NCBI GenBank assembly: GCA_050008465.1
Contig: JBEKMO010000026.1
Coordinates: forward strand, 1 to 57,082
DNA: 57,082 nt
Source of the DNA: Fen-330 sp050008465
GTDB lineage: Bacteria; Acidobacteriota; Terriglobia; Bryobacterales; Bryobacteraceae
Direction of reading: 5' to 3'
Position 1 is the first letter of the stretch. Each line of letters begins with the position of its first letter. Below the pieces are notes generated by a model. It did not search any database. It saw nothing but the letters and a program-made list of their open reading frames with translations, and had not been told where the DNA came from. The translations under genes were made by a program, and so were the position numbers. Shown in pieces: positions 15,321-23,445 of the stretch.

Positions 15321-16061
15321 ATGAAACGTCTTGCCGCATTCGCATTCGTCGTAGCCGCAGCCGGCTGCGCCATCCCGTCGCGCGCCGAGGTGCGTGACGA
15401 ATTCCACAAAACCTATCCGCTCACCGCTACTGGCCGGGTCAGCGTGAGCAATGTCAACGGCCCCGTCCGCATCACCGCCTGGGACCGCAACGAGGTCAAG
15501 GTGGACGCCGTGAAGCGCGGCCGCACCGAGCGTGCCTTGGAGGACGCCCGGATCATTGTCGACGCCCGCGCCGACTCCGTCGAGATCCGCACGCAGTATC
15601 CCGAGCATTCCCGCGATGCCGCTTCCGTCGAATACACGCTCAGCGTCCCGCGCCACGCCGCGCTGGAGGGCATCGGCACCGTGAACGGGCCGGTGGAAAT
15701 CGATGGCGTCATCGGCGGCATCCGGGCCTCCTCTGTGAACGGGAACGTCGCGGTGCGCCATGGCGAGGGTGATGCCGATCTGCACACCACCAACGGCCGA
15801 GTCGAGGCGGACTTCGCCCGCTTGGGCAGAGCCGTTTCCGCCAAGACCGTCAACGGCGGCATCGTTCTGACGCTGCCGCGCGATGCCAGCGCCCGCCTCA
15901 CCGCCAAGACCGTGCACGGCGGCATCCATAGCGATTTCGCTCTGCCCGTCCGGCGAGTCGGCTTCGGCCCGGGCGGCGACATCGTGACCGTGATTGGCGA
16001 TGGCGGCGCCGATGTCCGCCTGTCGACCGTTAACGGCGCGATCGACCTCCGCCGCCAGTAG
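15321..16061 (+). CDS. DUF4097-family secreted beta-repeat protein
   Basis: The 246-residue protein starts with a signal peptide (LAAFAFVVAAAGCAI; the Cys could mark a lipobox). Short beta repeats built around NVNGPV, TVNGPV, SVNGNV, TTNGRV and TVNGGI follow. This is typical of the DUF4097 putative-adhesin or auto-transporter-like family, often found next to anti-sigma or membrane-stress genes. Function unknown. The stop codon is the TAG of a GTAGGG palindromic repeat, and the last 32 bp overlap the convergent glycosyltransferase. Confidence 0.85.
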   Translation: MKRLAAFAFVVAAAGCAIPSRAEVRDEFHKTYPLTATGRVSVSNVNGPVRITAWDRNEVKVDAVKRGRTERALEDARIIVDARADSVEIRTQYPEHSRDAASVEYTLSVPRHAALEGIGTVNGPVEIDGVIGGIRASSVNGNVAVRHGEGDADLHTTNGRVEADFARLGRAVSAKTVNGGIVLTLPRDASARLTAKTVHGGIHSDFALPVRRVGFGPGGDIVTVIGDGGADVRLSTVNGAIDLRRQ

Positions 16062-17133
16062 GGCAGGGCTCCAGCCCTGTCCCGGCCTTGCGGATCTCCT
16101 CCAGAAACGCCCGCGCCACCCGCGGCGCATCGAATTGCTCTACCTGCCGCAAACCGCTTTCCGCGAGCGAGCGCCCCAGTGCCCGGTCGCCGTGCAACCG
16201 CGCGATCGCCTCCGCCAGCGATTCCGCATCCTCGGGCTCGGCGAGCAGCCCGTGCGCGACTACCTCGGGCGCCGCCCCGGCCCGCGCGGCAATGATCGGT
16301 TTCCCTGCCGCCATGGCCTCCAGAAACACGATCCCGAAGCCCTCCTGCACGCTCGGGAGCGCGAACACGTCGCACCGTTGGTATTCCCGCGCCAGCGCCT
16401 CCGCGGACACGTCGCCCAGCCAGTGCACTGTAGCTTCCAGCCGTTTCTCGCGCCAGATCCGCCGCAGCCGCGACGCCTCCGGCCCCCCGCCCACGATGCG
16501 TATGTCCAGTTCCGGAATGCGCCCACGCAGGCGCGCCGCCGCCTCCAGCAGCAGTTCCAGCCGCTTGCGCGGGTAGAACCGGCAGACGCTGAGCACCGTG
16601 AACTTGTCGGGATTGGGCGCCGCCGGGTTGCGCGCGAACCGCTCCCGCCACCCCGCCAGGTCGATCGCCTCCGGCACGATGCGCGGCATCTCCGCCAGCC
16701 CGTACAGGCTTTGCAGTCGCCCGGCGGCGTACCGGCTGGTGGTGATGACCAGATCGGCGCGGCGCACGTGGCGCCGCTCGCAGGCCGCCTGGAGGGCGAG
16801 CGTCTGCCGCGTGAGCCCGCGCTCGAACCGCAGCTCGTCCGCAATCACGCCTTTGATCGACGCGATATGCGGCCTCCCATACACTCCTGCGATGCGGTAG
16901 CCGTCCATGTCGAACCCCACCACCGCGTCAAAGCCGCTGAAATCCCGCCAACGGAGCTGCTCGTTGAACCACAGCCGCTCCAGCGTGTAGATCGGCAAGC
17001 GCAGCCGCGGCGTGATGAACTCCACTTCGCAGACCAGCGGCACGAGCGCGTGCCCAAGCGTCGCAATCCCGTGGAACGTGCCGCTGCCCCGCACCACATC
17101 CAGCGGCGTCGAAGTGACGAAGGCCAGTCTCAA
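16030..17133 (-). CDS. GT4-family glycosyltransferase
   Basis: The 367-residue product has the GT-B fold signatures of family GT4: FTVLSVCRFYPRKRLELLLEA, LDIRIVGGGPE and the ExFG-like site PSVQEGFGIVFLEAMAAGKP. It probably transfers a sugar from a nucleotide donor onto a lipid or polysaccharide. The start is TTG 17133, with GGAGAG six nt upstream and CATAAT further upstream. The last residues (AGTGLEPCPT...) are a translation of the dispersed palindrome at 16058-16085, so the original C-terminus was replaced or extended by the repeat. Confidence 0.88.
   Translation of the reverse strand: MRLAFVTSTPLDVVRGSGTFHGIATLGHALVPLVCEVEFITPRLRLPIYTLERLWFNEQLRWRDFSGFDAVVGFDMDGYRIAGVYGRPHIASIKGVIADELRFERGLTRQTLALQAACERRHVRRADLVITTSRYAAGRLQSLYGLAEMPRIVPEAIDLAGWRERFARNPAAPNPDKFTVLSVCRFYPRKRLELLLEAAARLRGRIPELDIRIVGGGPEASRLRRIWREKRLEATVHWLGDVSAEALAREYQRCDVFALPSVQEGFGIVFLEAMAAGKPIIAARAGAAPEVVAHGLLAEPEDAESLAEAIARLHGDRALGRSLAESGLRQVEQFDAPRVARAFLEEIRKAGTGLEPCPTGGGGRSRR
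16058..16085. repeat. GTAGGGCAGGGCTCCAGCCC hairpin repeat, copy C
   Basis: It provides the TAG stop codon of the plus-strand DUF4097 gene and, read on the minus strand, codes for the tail of the glycosyltransferase. It is related to copies at 9957, 12422 and 29748. Confidence 0.85.
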
Positions 17134-17155
17134 GCGCTTCTCTCCATTATGGGAC

Positions 17156-17161
17156 GATAAT
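17156..17161 (+). promoter_or_regulatory. -10-like GATAAT of the MFS-que operon
   Basis: GATAAT ends 6 nt before the proposed TTG start at 17168. It supports TTG as the start of a leaderless mRNA for the MFS-queC-queE-queG operon. Confidence 0.35.
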
Positions 17162-17167
17162 CAAGAG

Positions 17168-18346
17168 TTGACCCCCGCCGAACAACTGGAAACGACGGAT
17201 CGAGCCGCACGATTCAGCCTCCTCGGGCTGGTTCTGCTCTCAGCCGGCCATTTTTCCGTCGACCTATACTCCGGTGCGCTGGGCGGCCTTCAACCTCTTC
17301 TGGTCGACCGCTACCGGCTGACGCTAGCCGACGCTGGCCTCCTGGGTGGCGTCCTGGTCTCGTCGTCCTCGGTCATGCAGCCGCTCTACGGATACTTGTC
17401 CGACCGGCTGCACACGCGCCTCTTTGCCGCCCTCGGCCCCGCCATTGCCGGCCTGTTCATCTCCTCGCTCGGCCTGGCCCCCTCATATGGCTGGCTGCTC
17501 TTGATGGTGGCCCTTGGCGGCGCCGGGGTGGCCGCTTTTCACCCCCAGGCTTCCTCCCACGCCACGGCTGGCATCGAAGAGAACCGCGGCCACGCCATGG
17601 CCGTCTTCATCAGCTCCGGCACGCTCGGCTTCGCCTGCGGCCCCACCTACTTCTCCGCGATCACCGGCTGGCTCGGACTCCGCACCACGTACTGGGCTGC
17701 GCTCCCTGGATTGGCTGTCAGTTCTCTGTTAATCTTCTATCTTCCAGCATTTTCTGATAACAAATATAAAGTATCTCATGAGGATCGCCGGGAGGCTCTC
17801 CGTGCCGTCTGGAAGCCGCTGGCGATCCTCTATGCCCTGGTGTTCATCCGCTCCATCGTCCAGGTCACCTTCGCGCAATTCATCGCCCTCTACCTGCACC
17901 GGGAGCGCGGGTACTCCATCGCCGCCGCCAGTCTCACGCTCTCGCTTTTCCTGGCCTTCGGCGCCCTGGGCGGCTTTCTCGGAGGACACTTCTCGGACCG
18001 CTTCGGCGGCCGACGCATCATCATCCTATCGATGGCCGGCTCGGTGCCGTTTCTGGCTCTGTTCTTCCTCACTCAGGGGTTGCTCTCCATTGCGGGGCTC
18101 TTTCTAGGCGGCTTGATCCTGTTGTTTACTGTTCCCGTGAATGTGCTCATGGCCCAGGATTTGGTGCCGTCGCAGGCAGGCACTGTCTCGGCCCTCATGA
18201 TGGGTTTTGCGTGGGGCGCCGCCGGGTTGGTGTTCATCCCCCTCACTGGGCTCATGGCCGATCTGTTTTCCCTCCACCACGCCCTCCTGGCCCTGGCCGC
18301 CTTCCCCATCCTGGGCTTCTTTCTGAGTCTGAAGTTGCCAAGATGA
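17168..18346 (+). CDS. MFS transporter of the fosmidomycin-resistance (Fsr) type, linked to queuosine genes
   Basis: The 392-residue protein has about 12 hydrophobic segments and MFS landmarks: GYLSDRLHTR in the first cytoplasmic loop and GHFSDRFGGRR in the matching loop of the second half. No ATG exists near the start of similarity. I chose TTG 17168 for its -10 hexamer, with GTG 17114 as alternative. The stop overlaps the ATG of queC (ATGA), and queE and queG follow, which makes transport of a 7-deazaguanine or related compound a reasonable hypothesis. Fsr-type proteins otherwise export drugs. Confidence 0.85.
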   Translation: MTPAEQLETTDRAARFSLLGLVLLSAGHFSVDLYSGALGGLQPLLVDRYRLTLADAGLLGGVLVSSSSVMQPLYGYLSDRLHTRLFAALGPAIAGLFISSLGLAPSYGWLLLMVALGGAGVAAFHPQASSHATAGIEENRGHAMAVFISSGTLGFACGPTYFSAITGWLGLRTTYWAALPGLAVSSLLIFYLPAFSDNKYKVSHEDRREALRAVWKPLAILYALVFIRSIVQVTFAQFIALYLHRERGYSIAAASLTLSLFLAFGALGGFLGGHFSDRFGGRRIIILSMAGSVPFLALFFLTQGLLSIAGLFLGGLILLFTVPVNVLMAQDLVPSQAGTVSALMMGFAWGAAGLVFIPLTGLMADLFSLHHALLALAAFPILGFFLSLKLPR

Positions 18347-19086
18347 CCCGCCCACCGTCCGCCCAACCACCCATGCCAGTCCGCCGGAGGCGGCCTGCCC
18401 CGCGGCTAGCGGTCTGCCTGGTCAGCGGTGGTTTGGATTCCGCCACCTGCCTCGCTCTTGCTCGTCGTCAGGGATTCGAATGCTATGCCTTATCATTCGA
18501 TTACGGCCAGCGGCATCACTTGGAACTTGAAGCTGCCGCCCGGGTGGCGACCGCCCTCGGCGCCGCCCGTCACCTGGTGCAGCGCATCGACTTGCGGGCC
18601 TTCGGCGGCTCGGCCCTCACCGCCGATCTGCCAGTCCCCAAGGGCCGCAGCGGCGCCGAGATGGGGCAGGGAATCCCAGTCACCTACGTTCCCGCCCGCA
18701 ACACTGTCTTCCTCTCGTTTGCCCTGGCCTGGGCTGAAACGCTGGAATCCTCCGACATCTTCCTGGGCGTTAATGCCATCGACTACTCCGGCTACCCCGA
18801 CTGCCGCCCCGAATACATCGAAGCCTTCGAGCGCATGGCCAACCTAGCCACCCGCGCTGGCGTCGAAGGGCGCACCCGGGTGAAGATCCACACCCCTCTC
18901 ATCCGCCTCACCAAAGCTGGGATCGTGAAGCTCGGCCACGAGTTGGGCCTGGATTTCCGCCTCACCTGGAGCTGCTACGACCCCGATCCGCAAGGCCGTC
19001 CCTGCGGCGCCTGCGATTCCTGCGTGCTCCGCCGCAGAGGCTTCGAGGAAGCGGGACTGGCCGATCCGCTCGCGAGCGCGCCGTGA
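18343..19086 (+). CDS. queC: 7-cyano-7-deazaguanine synthase
   Basis: QueC converts 7-carboxy-7-deazaguanine to preQ0 with ATP and ammonia. The PP-loop is visible as SGGLDSATCLALA (about residues 28-40), then FDYGQRH and VPARNTVFLSFALAWAE. The C-terminal zinc site is CYDPDPQGRPCGACDSC, with four cysteines. The length of 247 residues is usual, with an extra basic N-terminal stretch. ATG 18373 is an alternative start. It overlaps the MFS gene and queE by 4 nt each. Confidence 0.95.
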   Translation: MTRPPSAQPPMPVRRRRPAPRLAVCLVSGGLDSATCLALARRQGFECYALSFDYGQRHHLELEAAARVATALGAARHLVQRIDLRAFGGSALTADLPVPKGRSGAEMGQGIPVTYVPARNTVFLSFALAWAETLESSDIFLGVNAIDYSGYPDCRPEYIEAFERMANLATRAGVEGRTRVKIHTPLIRLTKAGIVKLGHELGLDFRLTWSCYDPDPQGRPCGACDSCVLRRRGFEEAGLADPLASAP

Positions 19087-19760
19087 GAATCGCCGAGATC
19101 TTCCACAGTGTGCAAGGCGAGGGCGGACTGATCGGCGTCCCCTCGGTGTTTGTGCGATCCAGCGGCTGCAACTTGCGCTGCGTCTGGTGCGACACCCCGT
19201 ATGCTTCCTGGCGGCCCGAGGGAGCGGACCACCCGGTCTCCTCGATCCTCGAAGAGGTGGCGCGCTTCCACTCGCTCCACGTCGTCGTCAGTGGCGGCGA
19301 GCCCATGATCGCCCCGGACATCGTGGCGCTCACCGAGGGCCTGCGCCGCCTCGGCCTGCACATCACCATCGAGACCGCCGGAACCGTTTTCGCTCCCGTC
19401 CTCTGCGACCTCATGAGCGTCAGCCCCAAGCTCTCCAACTCGACGCCTCTGGACGACGCCCACTGGGCGCCTCGCCACGACCGCCTGCGCATCCAGCCCG
19501 ACGTCCTGCGCCGGCTCATGGACGCTTACCGCTACCAGCTCAAATTCGTCGTCGCCAGCCCCGGCGACCTCGACGAGATCCGTCCCCTGGTCGAGCGGCT
19601 CGCCGCGGATCCCTCAAAGGTCTTCCTCATGCCCGAGGGAAGAGAGGCGAGCCTCCTGCGCGAGCGCGCTCTGTGGATCGTCGAGATCTGCAAACGGGAA
19701 GGCTTCCGTTTCAGCCCCCGCCTCCACATCGACCTCTATGGGGACCGCCGCGGGGTGTGA
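19083..19760 (+). CDS. queE: 7-carboxy-7-deazaguanine synthase (radical SAM)
   Basis: QueE makes the 7-deazaguanine ring from 6-carboxytetrahydropterin. The radical-SAM cysteines are Cys29, Cys33 and Cys36 in CNLRCVWCDTPYA. The N-terminus IFHSVQGEG and the SGGEPM motif are typical. The product has 225 residues and starts with GTG in a GTGA overlap with queC. queD and queF are not in the window. Confidence 0.95.
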   Translation: MRIAEIFHSVQGEGGLIGVPSVFVRSSGCNLRCVWCDTPYASWRPEGADHPVSSILEEVARFHSLHVVVSGGEPMIAPDIVALTEGLRRLGLHITIETAGTVFAPVLCDLMSVSPKLSNSTPLDDAHWAPRHDRLRIQPDVLRRLMDAYRYQLKFVVASPGDLDEIRPLVERLAADPSKVFLMPEGREASLLRERALWIVEICKREGFRFSPRLHIDLYGDRRGV

Positions 19761-19761
19761 A

Positions 19762-20682
19762 ATGCGTGCCGAAGAGGTAAAGCGCCTGGCCCGTGACTGT
19801 GGCTTCGAGTTGGTGGGCGTGGAGCGCGCCGAACCAGCCCCCGAGGCCGCCTACTACCAGGAATGGGTGCGCGCAGGCATGTCCGCGGAGATGTCCTATC
19901 TCACCGGCCGCCGCGCCGACCTCCGCAATGACCCGCGCAACCTGCTGCCCTCGGCCCGCTCCATCATCTGCGTCGGCAAGCTCTACAACGGCCCGCGCGG
20001 CCCCATCTCCCGCTACGCCTGCGGCCCGGACTACCACGGCGTGCTGCGCGAAGCCCTCCGCCGCCTGGGTGCCAGGCTGAAAGAACGCGCCGGCCCCTTC
20101 GAATGGAGAATCGCGGTCGACACCGCGCCGCTGCTCGAGCGCGCTTACGCCCGCCGCGCCGGCCTGGGCTGGATCGGCAAAAACACCTGCCTGATCCACC
20201 AGGGCATGGGCTCATTCTTTTTCCTGGGCGAGTTGCTCGTGTCACTCGAGCTCGAGCCCGACGCTCCGCCTCCCGACCGCTGCGGCACCTGCACCCGCTG
20301 CATCGACGCCTGCCCCACCCGCGCGCTGGTGCCCACCGGCAAAGCCCAGCCCGCCTGGGCTCTGGATTCCCGCCGCTGCATCTCCTGCCTCACCGTCGAG
20401 CTGCGTGGCCCGATCCCCGAGCACCTCCGCTCCTCCCTGGGCAACCACGTCTTTGGCTGCGATATCTGTCAGGACGTCTGCCCCTGGAATCGCGAAGTCC
20501 CCCCGACTTCCCTCCCAGCTCCGACGCTGCAACAACTCGCAGCGCTGACCGAACACGAATTCCACGAAATGTTCCGGGGGACTCCCGTGCTGCGGGCCGG
20601 CTACGATGGCTTCCAGCGCAACGTGGCCCTCGCTCTCTCCAACCGCGGGGCAGACGATCGCCCTGCGTCGTCTGCCGCCTGA
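19762..20682 (+). CDS. queG: Epoxyqueuosine reductase
   Basis: QueG reduces epoxyqueuosine to queuosine in tRNA, using cobalamin and two 4Fe-4S clusters. Cluster motifs are CGTCTRCIDACPTRAL and CDICQDVCPWN; a third segment, CISCLTVELRGPIPE, is a family hallmark. The N-terminal half contains DTAPLLERAYARRAGLGWIG. The length is 306 residues, somewhat short, because the usual C-terminal extension is absent. The C-terminal residues (DDRPASSAA) are encoded by the hairpin repeat at 20649, so the tail may have been rewritten by the repeat. It follows queE by one base. Confidence 0.94.
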   Translation: MRAEEVKRLARDCGFELVGVERAEPAPEAAYYQEWVRAGMSAEMSYLTGRRADLRNDPRNLLPSARSIICVGKLYNGPRGPISRYACGPDYHGVLREALRRLGARLKERAGPFEWRIAVDTAPLLERAYARRAGLGWIGKNTCLIHQGMGSFFFLGELLVSLELEPDAPPPDRCGTCTRCIDACPTRALVPTGKAQPAWALDSRRCISCLTVELRGPIPEHLRSSLGNHVFGCDICQDVCPWNREVPPTSLPAPTLQQLAALTEHEFHEMFRGTPVLRAGYDGFQRNVALALSNRGADDRPASSAA

Positions 20683-20717
20683 TGGAGATGGCAGACCACA
20701 AGAAACGATGGTCTGCC
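20649..20717. repeat. Pair of dispersed hairpin units (GGCAGACGA family)
   Basis: Two hairpins, GGCAGACGA.../TCGTCTGCC (20649-20676) and GGCAGACCA.../TGGTCTGCC (20690-20717), are related to the pair at 171-230. Stem substitutions are compensated and loops are similar. The unit lies over the 3' end of queG and just before the promoter of the TPR gene. Confidence 0.75.
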
Positions 20718-20736
20718 CCACCACCGCATGCGGTCT

Positions 20737-20742
20737 TACAAT
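20737..20742 (+). promoter_or_regulatory. -10-like TACAAT of the TPR gene
   Basis: TACAAT ends 10 nt before ATG 20753, which leaves a leader of only about 3 nt. Confidence 0.45.
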
Positions 20743-20752
20743 AGAGAGCGGG

Positions 20753-21928
20753 ATGCGCACGGCGCTCTACCTTTGCCTCTGCGGGGCCGCCGCCCTGGCC
20801 CAGGATTCGCCTGCCTCGAAAGGCTTCGAGTATTTCTACAACCTCCAGTACGACGACTCGATCGCCGAGTTCAGCAGGCAGGTGGCCGGGCAGCCCAACC
20901 TCCCCGACGGTTACAACCACTTGGCCCAGGCCATCCTCTATCGCGACATGTTCCGCGCCGGCGCCCTGGAGAGCGAACTGGTCACCGGCGGCAATCCTTT
21001 CCTGCGCCGGCAGAAGGTCGACGCCAGCCCCGCGGACCAGCGCAGGTTCGACCAGGCCATCGACCACGCTATGGAGCTCGCCCAGGCGCGCCTCAAACGC
21101 AACCCCCGCGACACCCAGGCCTGGTATGCGCTGGGCGTCTCCTACGGTCTCCGGGCCAACTACAACTTCCTGGTGCGCAAAGCCTGGCGCGACTCCCTCC
21201 GCGACGCCACCTCGGCGCGCAGATGCCACAGCCGCGTCACCGAAATCGACCCCGGCTTTACCGACGCTCGACTGGTCCAGGGCCTGCACGATTACATCGT
21301 CGGCAGCCTCCCCGTCTACTGGCGGCTGGTCGGTTTCCTCATCGGCTTCCACGGCAACAAAGACCAAGGCATCCGCTGGCTCGAGCTGGTCTCCCGGAAG
21401 GGCACGGTCAACCGCATCGACGCCCAGATTCTGCTCTGCGCCGTTTACCGCCGCGAGCGCAGCCCGCAGAGCGCCGTCCCCCTGCTCCAGGGGCTCATCC
21501 GCCGCTTCCCGCGCAACTACCTGTTGCCCATGGAACTGGCCCAAATGTACAGCGACCTCGGGGACAAGGAAAAGGCCCTCGCGCCGCTACGCCGCCTCGA
21601 GGAGCTCAAGCGCTCCGGCGCCAAAGGATACGCCCAATTGCGGGTCGAGCGGATCTGCTTCGCCGAAGGCACCATCGAATTCTGGTACAACGATCTCGAC
21701 CGGGCCCTGGCAAACATGAAGCGAGCCACCGCCGCGGCCGAGGACCTCGACCTCAATACCGGAGTCATGGCCTGGATGCGCCTCGGCCAGATCTACGACC
21801 TTAAGGGACAGCGTGCACTGGCTCTCGACGCCTATCGCCACGCCGTAGCCTTCGCGCCCGATTCCGATGCCGCCAGGGAATCGCGGCAGTACCTCGTCTC
21901 GCCGTACCGCCGCAAGCAGAGAGGATAA
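20753..21928 (+). CDS. Secreted TPR-repeat protein
   Basis: The 391-residue protein has a short signal peptide (ALYLCLCGAAALAQ). Helical repeats of TPR type follow, for example DTQAWYALGVSYGLRANYNF and YLLPMELAQMYSDLGDKEKA, with a last unit VMAWMRLGQIYDLKGQRALA. The middle (GLHDYIVGSLPVYWRLVGFL) is a longer non-canonical helical part. Such proteins are usually scaffolds in the periplasm or outer membrane; no partner is suggested by the neighbours. It is not clearly co-transcribed with queG, since a repeat and a -10 hexamer separate them. Confidence 0.8.
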   Translation: MRTALYLCLCGAAALAQDSPASKGFEYFYNLQYDDSIAEFSRQVAGQPNLPDGYNHLAQAILYRDMFRAGALESELVTGGNPFLRRQKVDASPADQRRFDQAIDHAMELAQARLKRNPRDTQAWYALGVSYGLRANYNFLVRKAWRDSLRDATSARRCHSRVTEIDPGFTDARLVQGLHDYIVGSLPVYWRLVGFLIGFHGNKDQGIRWLELVSRKGTVNRIDAQILLCAVYRRERSPQSAVPLLQGLIRRFPRNYLLPMELAQMYSDLGDKEKALAPLRRLEELKRSGAKGYAQLRVERICFAEGTIEFWYNDLDRALANMKRATAAAEDLDLNTGVMAWMRLGQIYDLKGQRALALDAYRHAVAFAPDSDAARESRQYLVSPYRRKQRG

Positions 21929-21972
21929 TCCAGGATGCGACCGCGAGGGGCGGGGGCCTCCGCGCCACGCGG

Positions 21973-22323
21973 CTACTCGTCGATCGTCACTTTCACCGGC
22001 TGCTCGATCAGCTTGGGTTCCTTCCCCCTGGTAAGAACCATCAAAGCCAGCCGGCCGGGTTTGGCCTTAGCCGGGATCTTGAACTTGATCGAGGTGGCTA
22101 CCTGTTCCTCCATGGCCACTTCGATGTCGTGCGTTCCGTCCGTCAGGTACAGCTTGGCTACGTTGGCCTTGTCCAGGTTCTCGCCCGTCACCGTCAGCAA
22201 GTCCCCGGCCTTTCCGTTGGCCGGCTCGACGGTCTTCATCTGCGGCATCGTGGCTTGGGCGTGGAGACAAACCGAGAGCATGAGGACGGCAAGAAGGACG
22301 GGCGCCACACAAGACAATCTCAT
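21973..22323 (-). CDS. Small secreted IPT/TIG-domain protein
   Basis: The 116-residue product has a signal peptide (APVLLAVLMLSVCLHAQA). One immunoglobulin-like IPT/TIG domain follows, with VEPANGKAGDLLTVTGENL typical of its first strands. The start is ATG 22323; a TTG at 22329 is better spaced to the AAGGAGG upstream. It lies downstream of the NarL-type regulator on the same strand, about 110 nt away. Role unknown; such domains mediate binding at the cell surface. Confidence 0.75.
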   Translation of the reverse strand: MRLSCVAPVLLAVLMLSVCLHAQATMPQMKTVEPANGKAGDLLTVTGENLDKANVAKLYLTDGTHDIEVAMEEQVATSIKFKIPAKAKPGRLALMVLTRGKEPKLIEQPVKVTIDE

Positions 22324-22433
22324 CTCCAATACGGCCTCCTTGAAAGATGCTATTCCCGATCGGGGATGAATGCAAGCCTGTTCCCGAGCAGGATGAGCCT
22401 CCGGCTTGTCCCGTCGCCGTTTCCGCAGCTCGT

Positions 22434-23162
22434 TCAGATCTCCAGTTCGCTGTGGAAGCCCTTGTGAATGGCGTACAGGGCCAGCTCCAGGCGGTCCGAC
22501 ACGCCCAGCTTGTCGAAAATGTTGTGCAGATGGTTCTTGACCGTCTGCTCGCTGATGAAGATCTTCTCCGCGATCTCCTTGTTCTTGAAGCCCTGGGCCA
22601 CCAGCGCCACAATCTCGCGCTCGCGCTGGCTCAGCGGGCTGCGCTCGCGCCCCTTGCGCTCCGCGCCACCCACCCGGCTCGGCGAGGCGAACTGCCGCAT
22701 CACCGCCGCCGTCGTGTGCGAGTCCAGCCAGATCTCCCCGGCGTGTACCTTCCGGATGCTTTTGTACAGGAGTTCGGTGGCCGTTTGCTTCAGCACGATG
22801 CCGGAGCAGCCCAGCTTCATGGCCTGCACAAACTCGTTCTTGTCTTCCGACGCGGTGAGGATGATGATTCTGCTCCGGCAGCCCGAGTTCTTCAGGCTTT
22901 GCAGCACACTCAACCCGTCCAAGCCCGGCATCCGCAGGTCCAGCAACAATACGTCCGCTTCCTTCTCCCGCATGATCTCGAGTACTTCGTTTCCGTCTCG
23001 CGCCTCGCCCACCACTTCGAAGTCGTCTTCCAGGCTAAGCAGCTTGCGAAGACCGTCGCGGAAGATCGGATGGTCATCGGCGATGACGATCCGTATGAGC
23101 CCGGCACTCGGGGCGCTCGTACGCGGGCTCTCGTACTCTAGCGTCGAGGATTCGTCCGTCAT
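22434..23162 (-). CDS. NarL/FixJ-type response regulator
   Basis: This 242-residue DNA-binding regulator has a receiver domain with acidic pair Asp29-Asp30 and phospho-acceptor Asp75 in VLLLDLRMPGLDG. A LuxR-type HTH follows at about 172-235 (LSQREREIVALVAQGFKNKE, then QTVKNHLHNIFDKLGV). The 20-residue N-terminal extension is low-complexity. No histidine kinase is adjacent, so it is an orphan. A consensus-like sigma-70 promoter lies directly upstream. Confidence 0.94.
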   Translation of the reverse strand: MTDESSTLEYESPRTSAPSAGLIRIVIADDHPIFRDGLRKLLSLEDDFEVVGEARDGNEVLEIMREKEADVLLLDLRMPGLDGLSVLQSLKNSGCRSRIIILTASEDKNEFVQAMKLGCSGIVLKQTATELLYKSIRKVHAGEIWLDSHTTAAVMRQFASPSRVGGAERKGRERSPLSQREREIVALVAQGFKNKEIAEKIFISEQTVKNHLHNIFDKLGVSDRLELALYAIHKGFHSELEI

Positions 23163-23174
23163 GGAACTGAGATG

Positions 23175-23203
23175 ATTCTAATTGAATAATAGTACTAAGT
23201 CAA
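23175..23203 (-). promoter_or_regulatory. Sigma-70-type promoter of the response regulator
   Basis: On the minus strand TTGACT (23203-23198), a 17-bp spacer and TAGAAT (23180-23175) form a near-consensus promoter. The -10 ends 12 nt before ATG 23162, giving a leader of about 5-6 nt without a Shine-Dalgarno. Confidence 0.75.
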
Positions 23204-23398
23204 CCGAAGTCACGATCTCCGAGTTCTGTCCTGCCCCACGACTCGGGTTTAAGTACCGGAACCCTTCCCCCCAATGGTACCCCAGTCCCGCCGCCGCAGC
23301 CGTTTTTAGGGCTGGGTTATAGTACGCACCTGCGCCGCCCCGGTCGGCCGCCCCCGGATGGAGTACCACCACTCAACCCGTCGGGCGGCGGAATCCGC

Positions 23399-23441
23399 TA
23401 TAATCCGCCTCGGATCGTATCTCAGAAGCCCTCACAGGAGG
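23399..23441 (+). promoter_or_regulatory. TATAAT and Shine-Dalgarno of the GH172-like gene
   Basis: TATAAT at 23399-23404 is followed by a leader of about 35 nt carrying AGGAGG at 23436-23441, four bases before ATG 23446. The rest of 23204-23398 holds no gene I can support. Confidence 0.6.
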
Positions 23442-23445
23442 TTCT

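Noticed and set aside
23178..23372. 64-codon minus-strand frame upstream of the response regulator
   Set aside because: It overlaps the near-consensus promoter of the regulator, has no ribosome-binding site and shows no protein-like motif.
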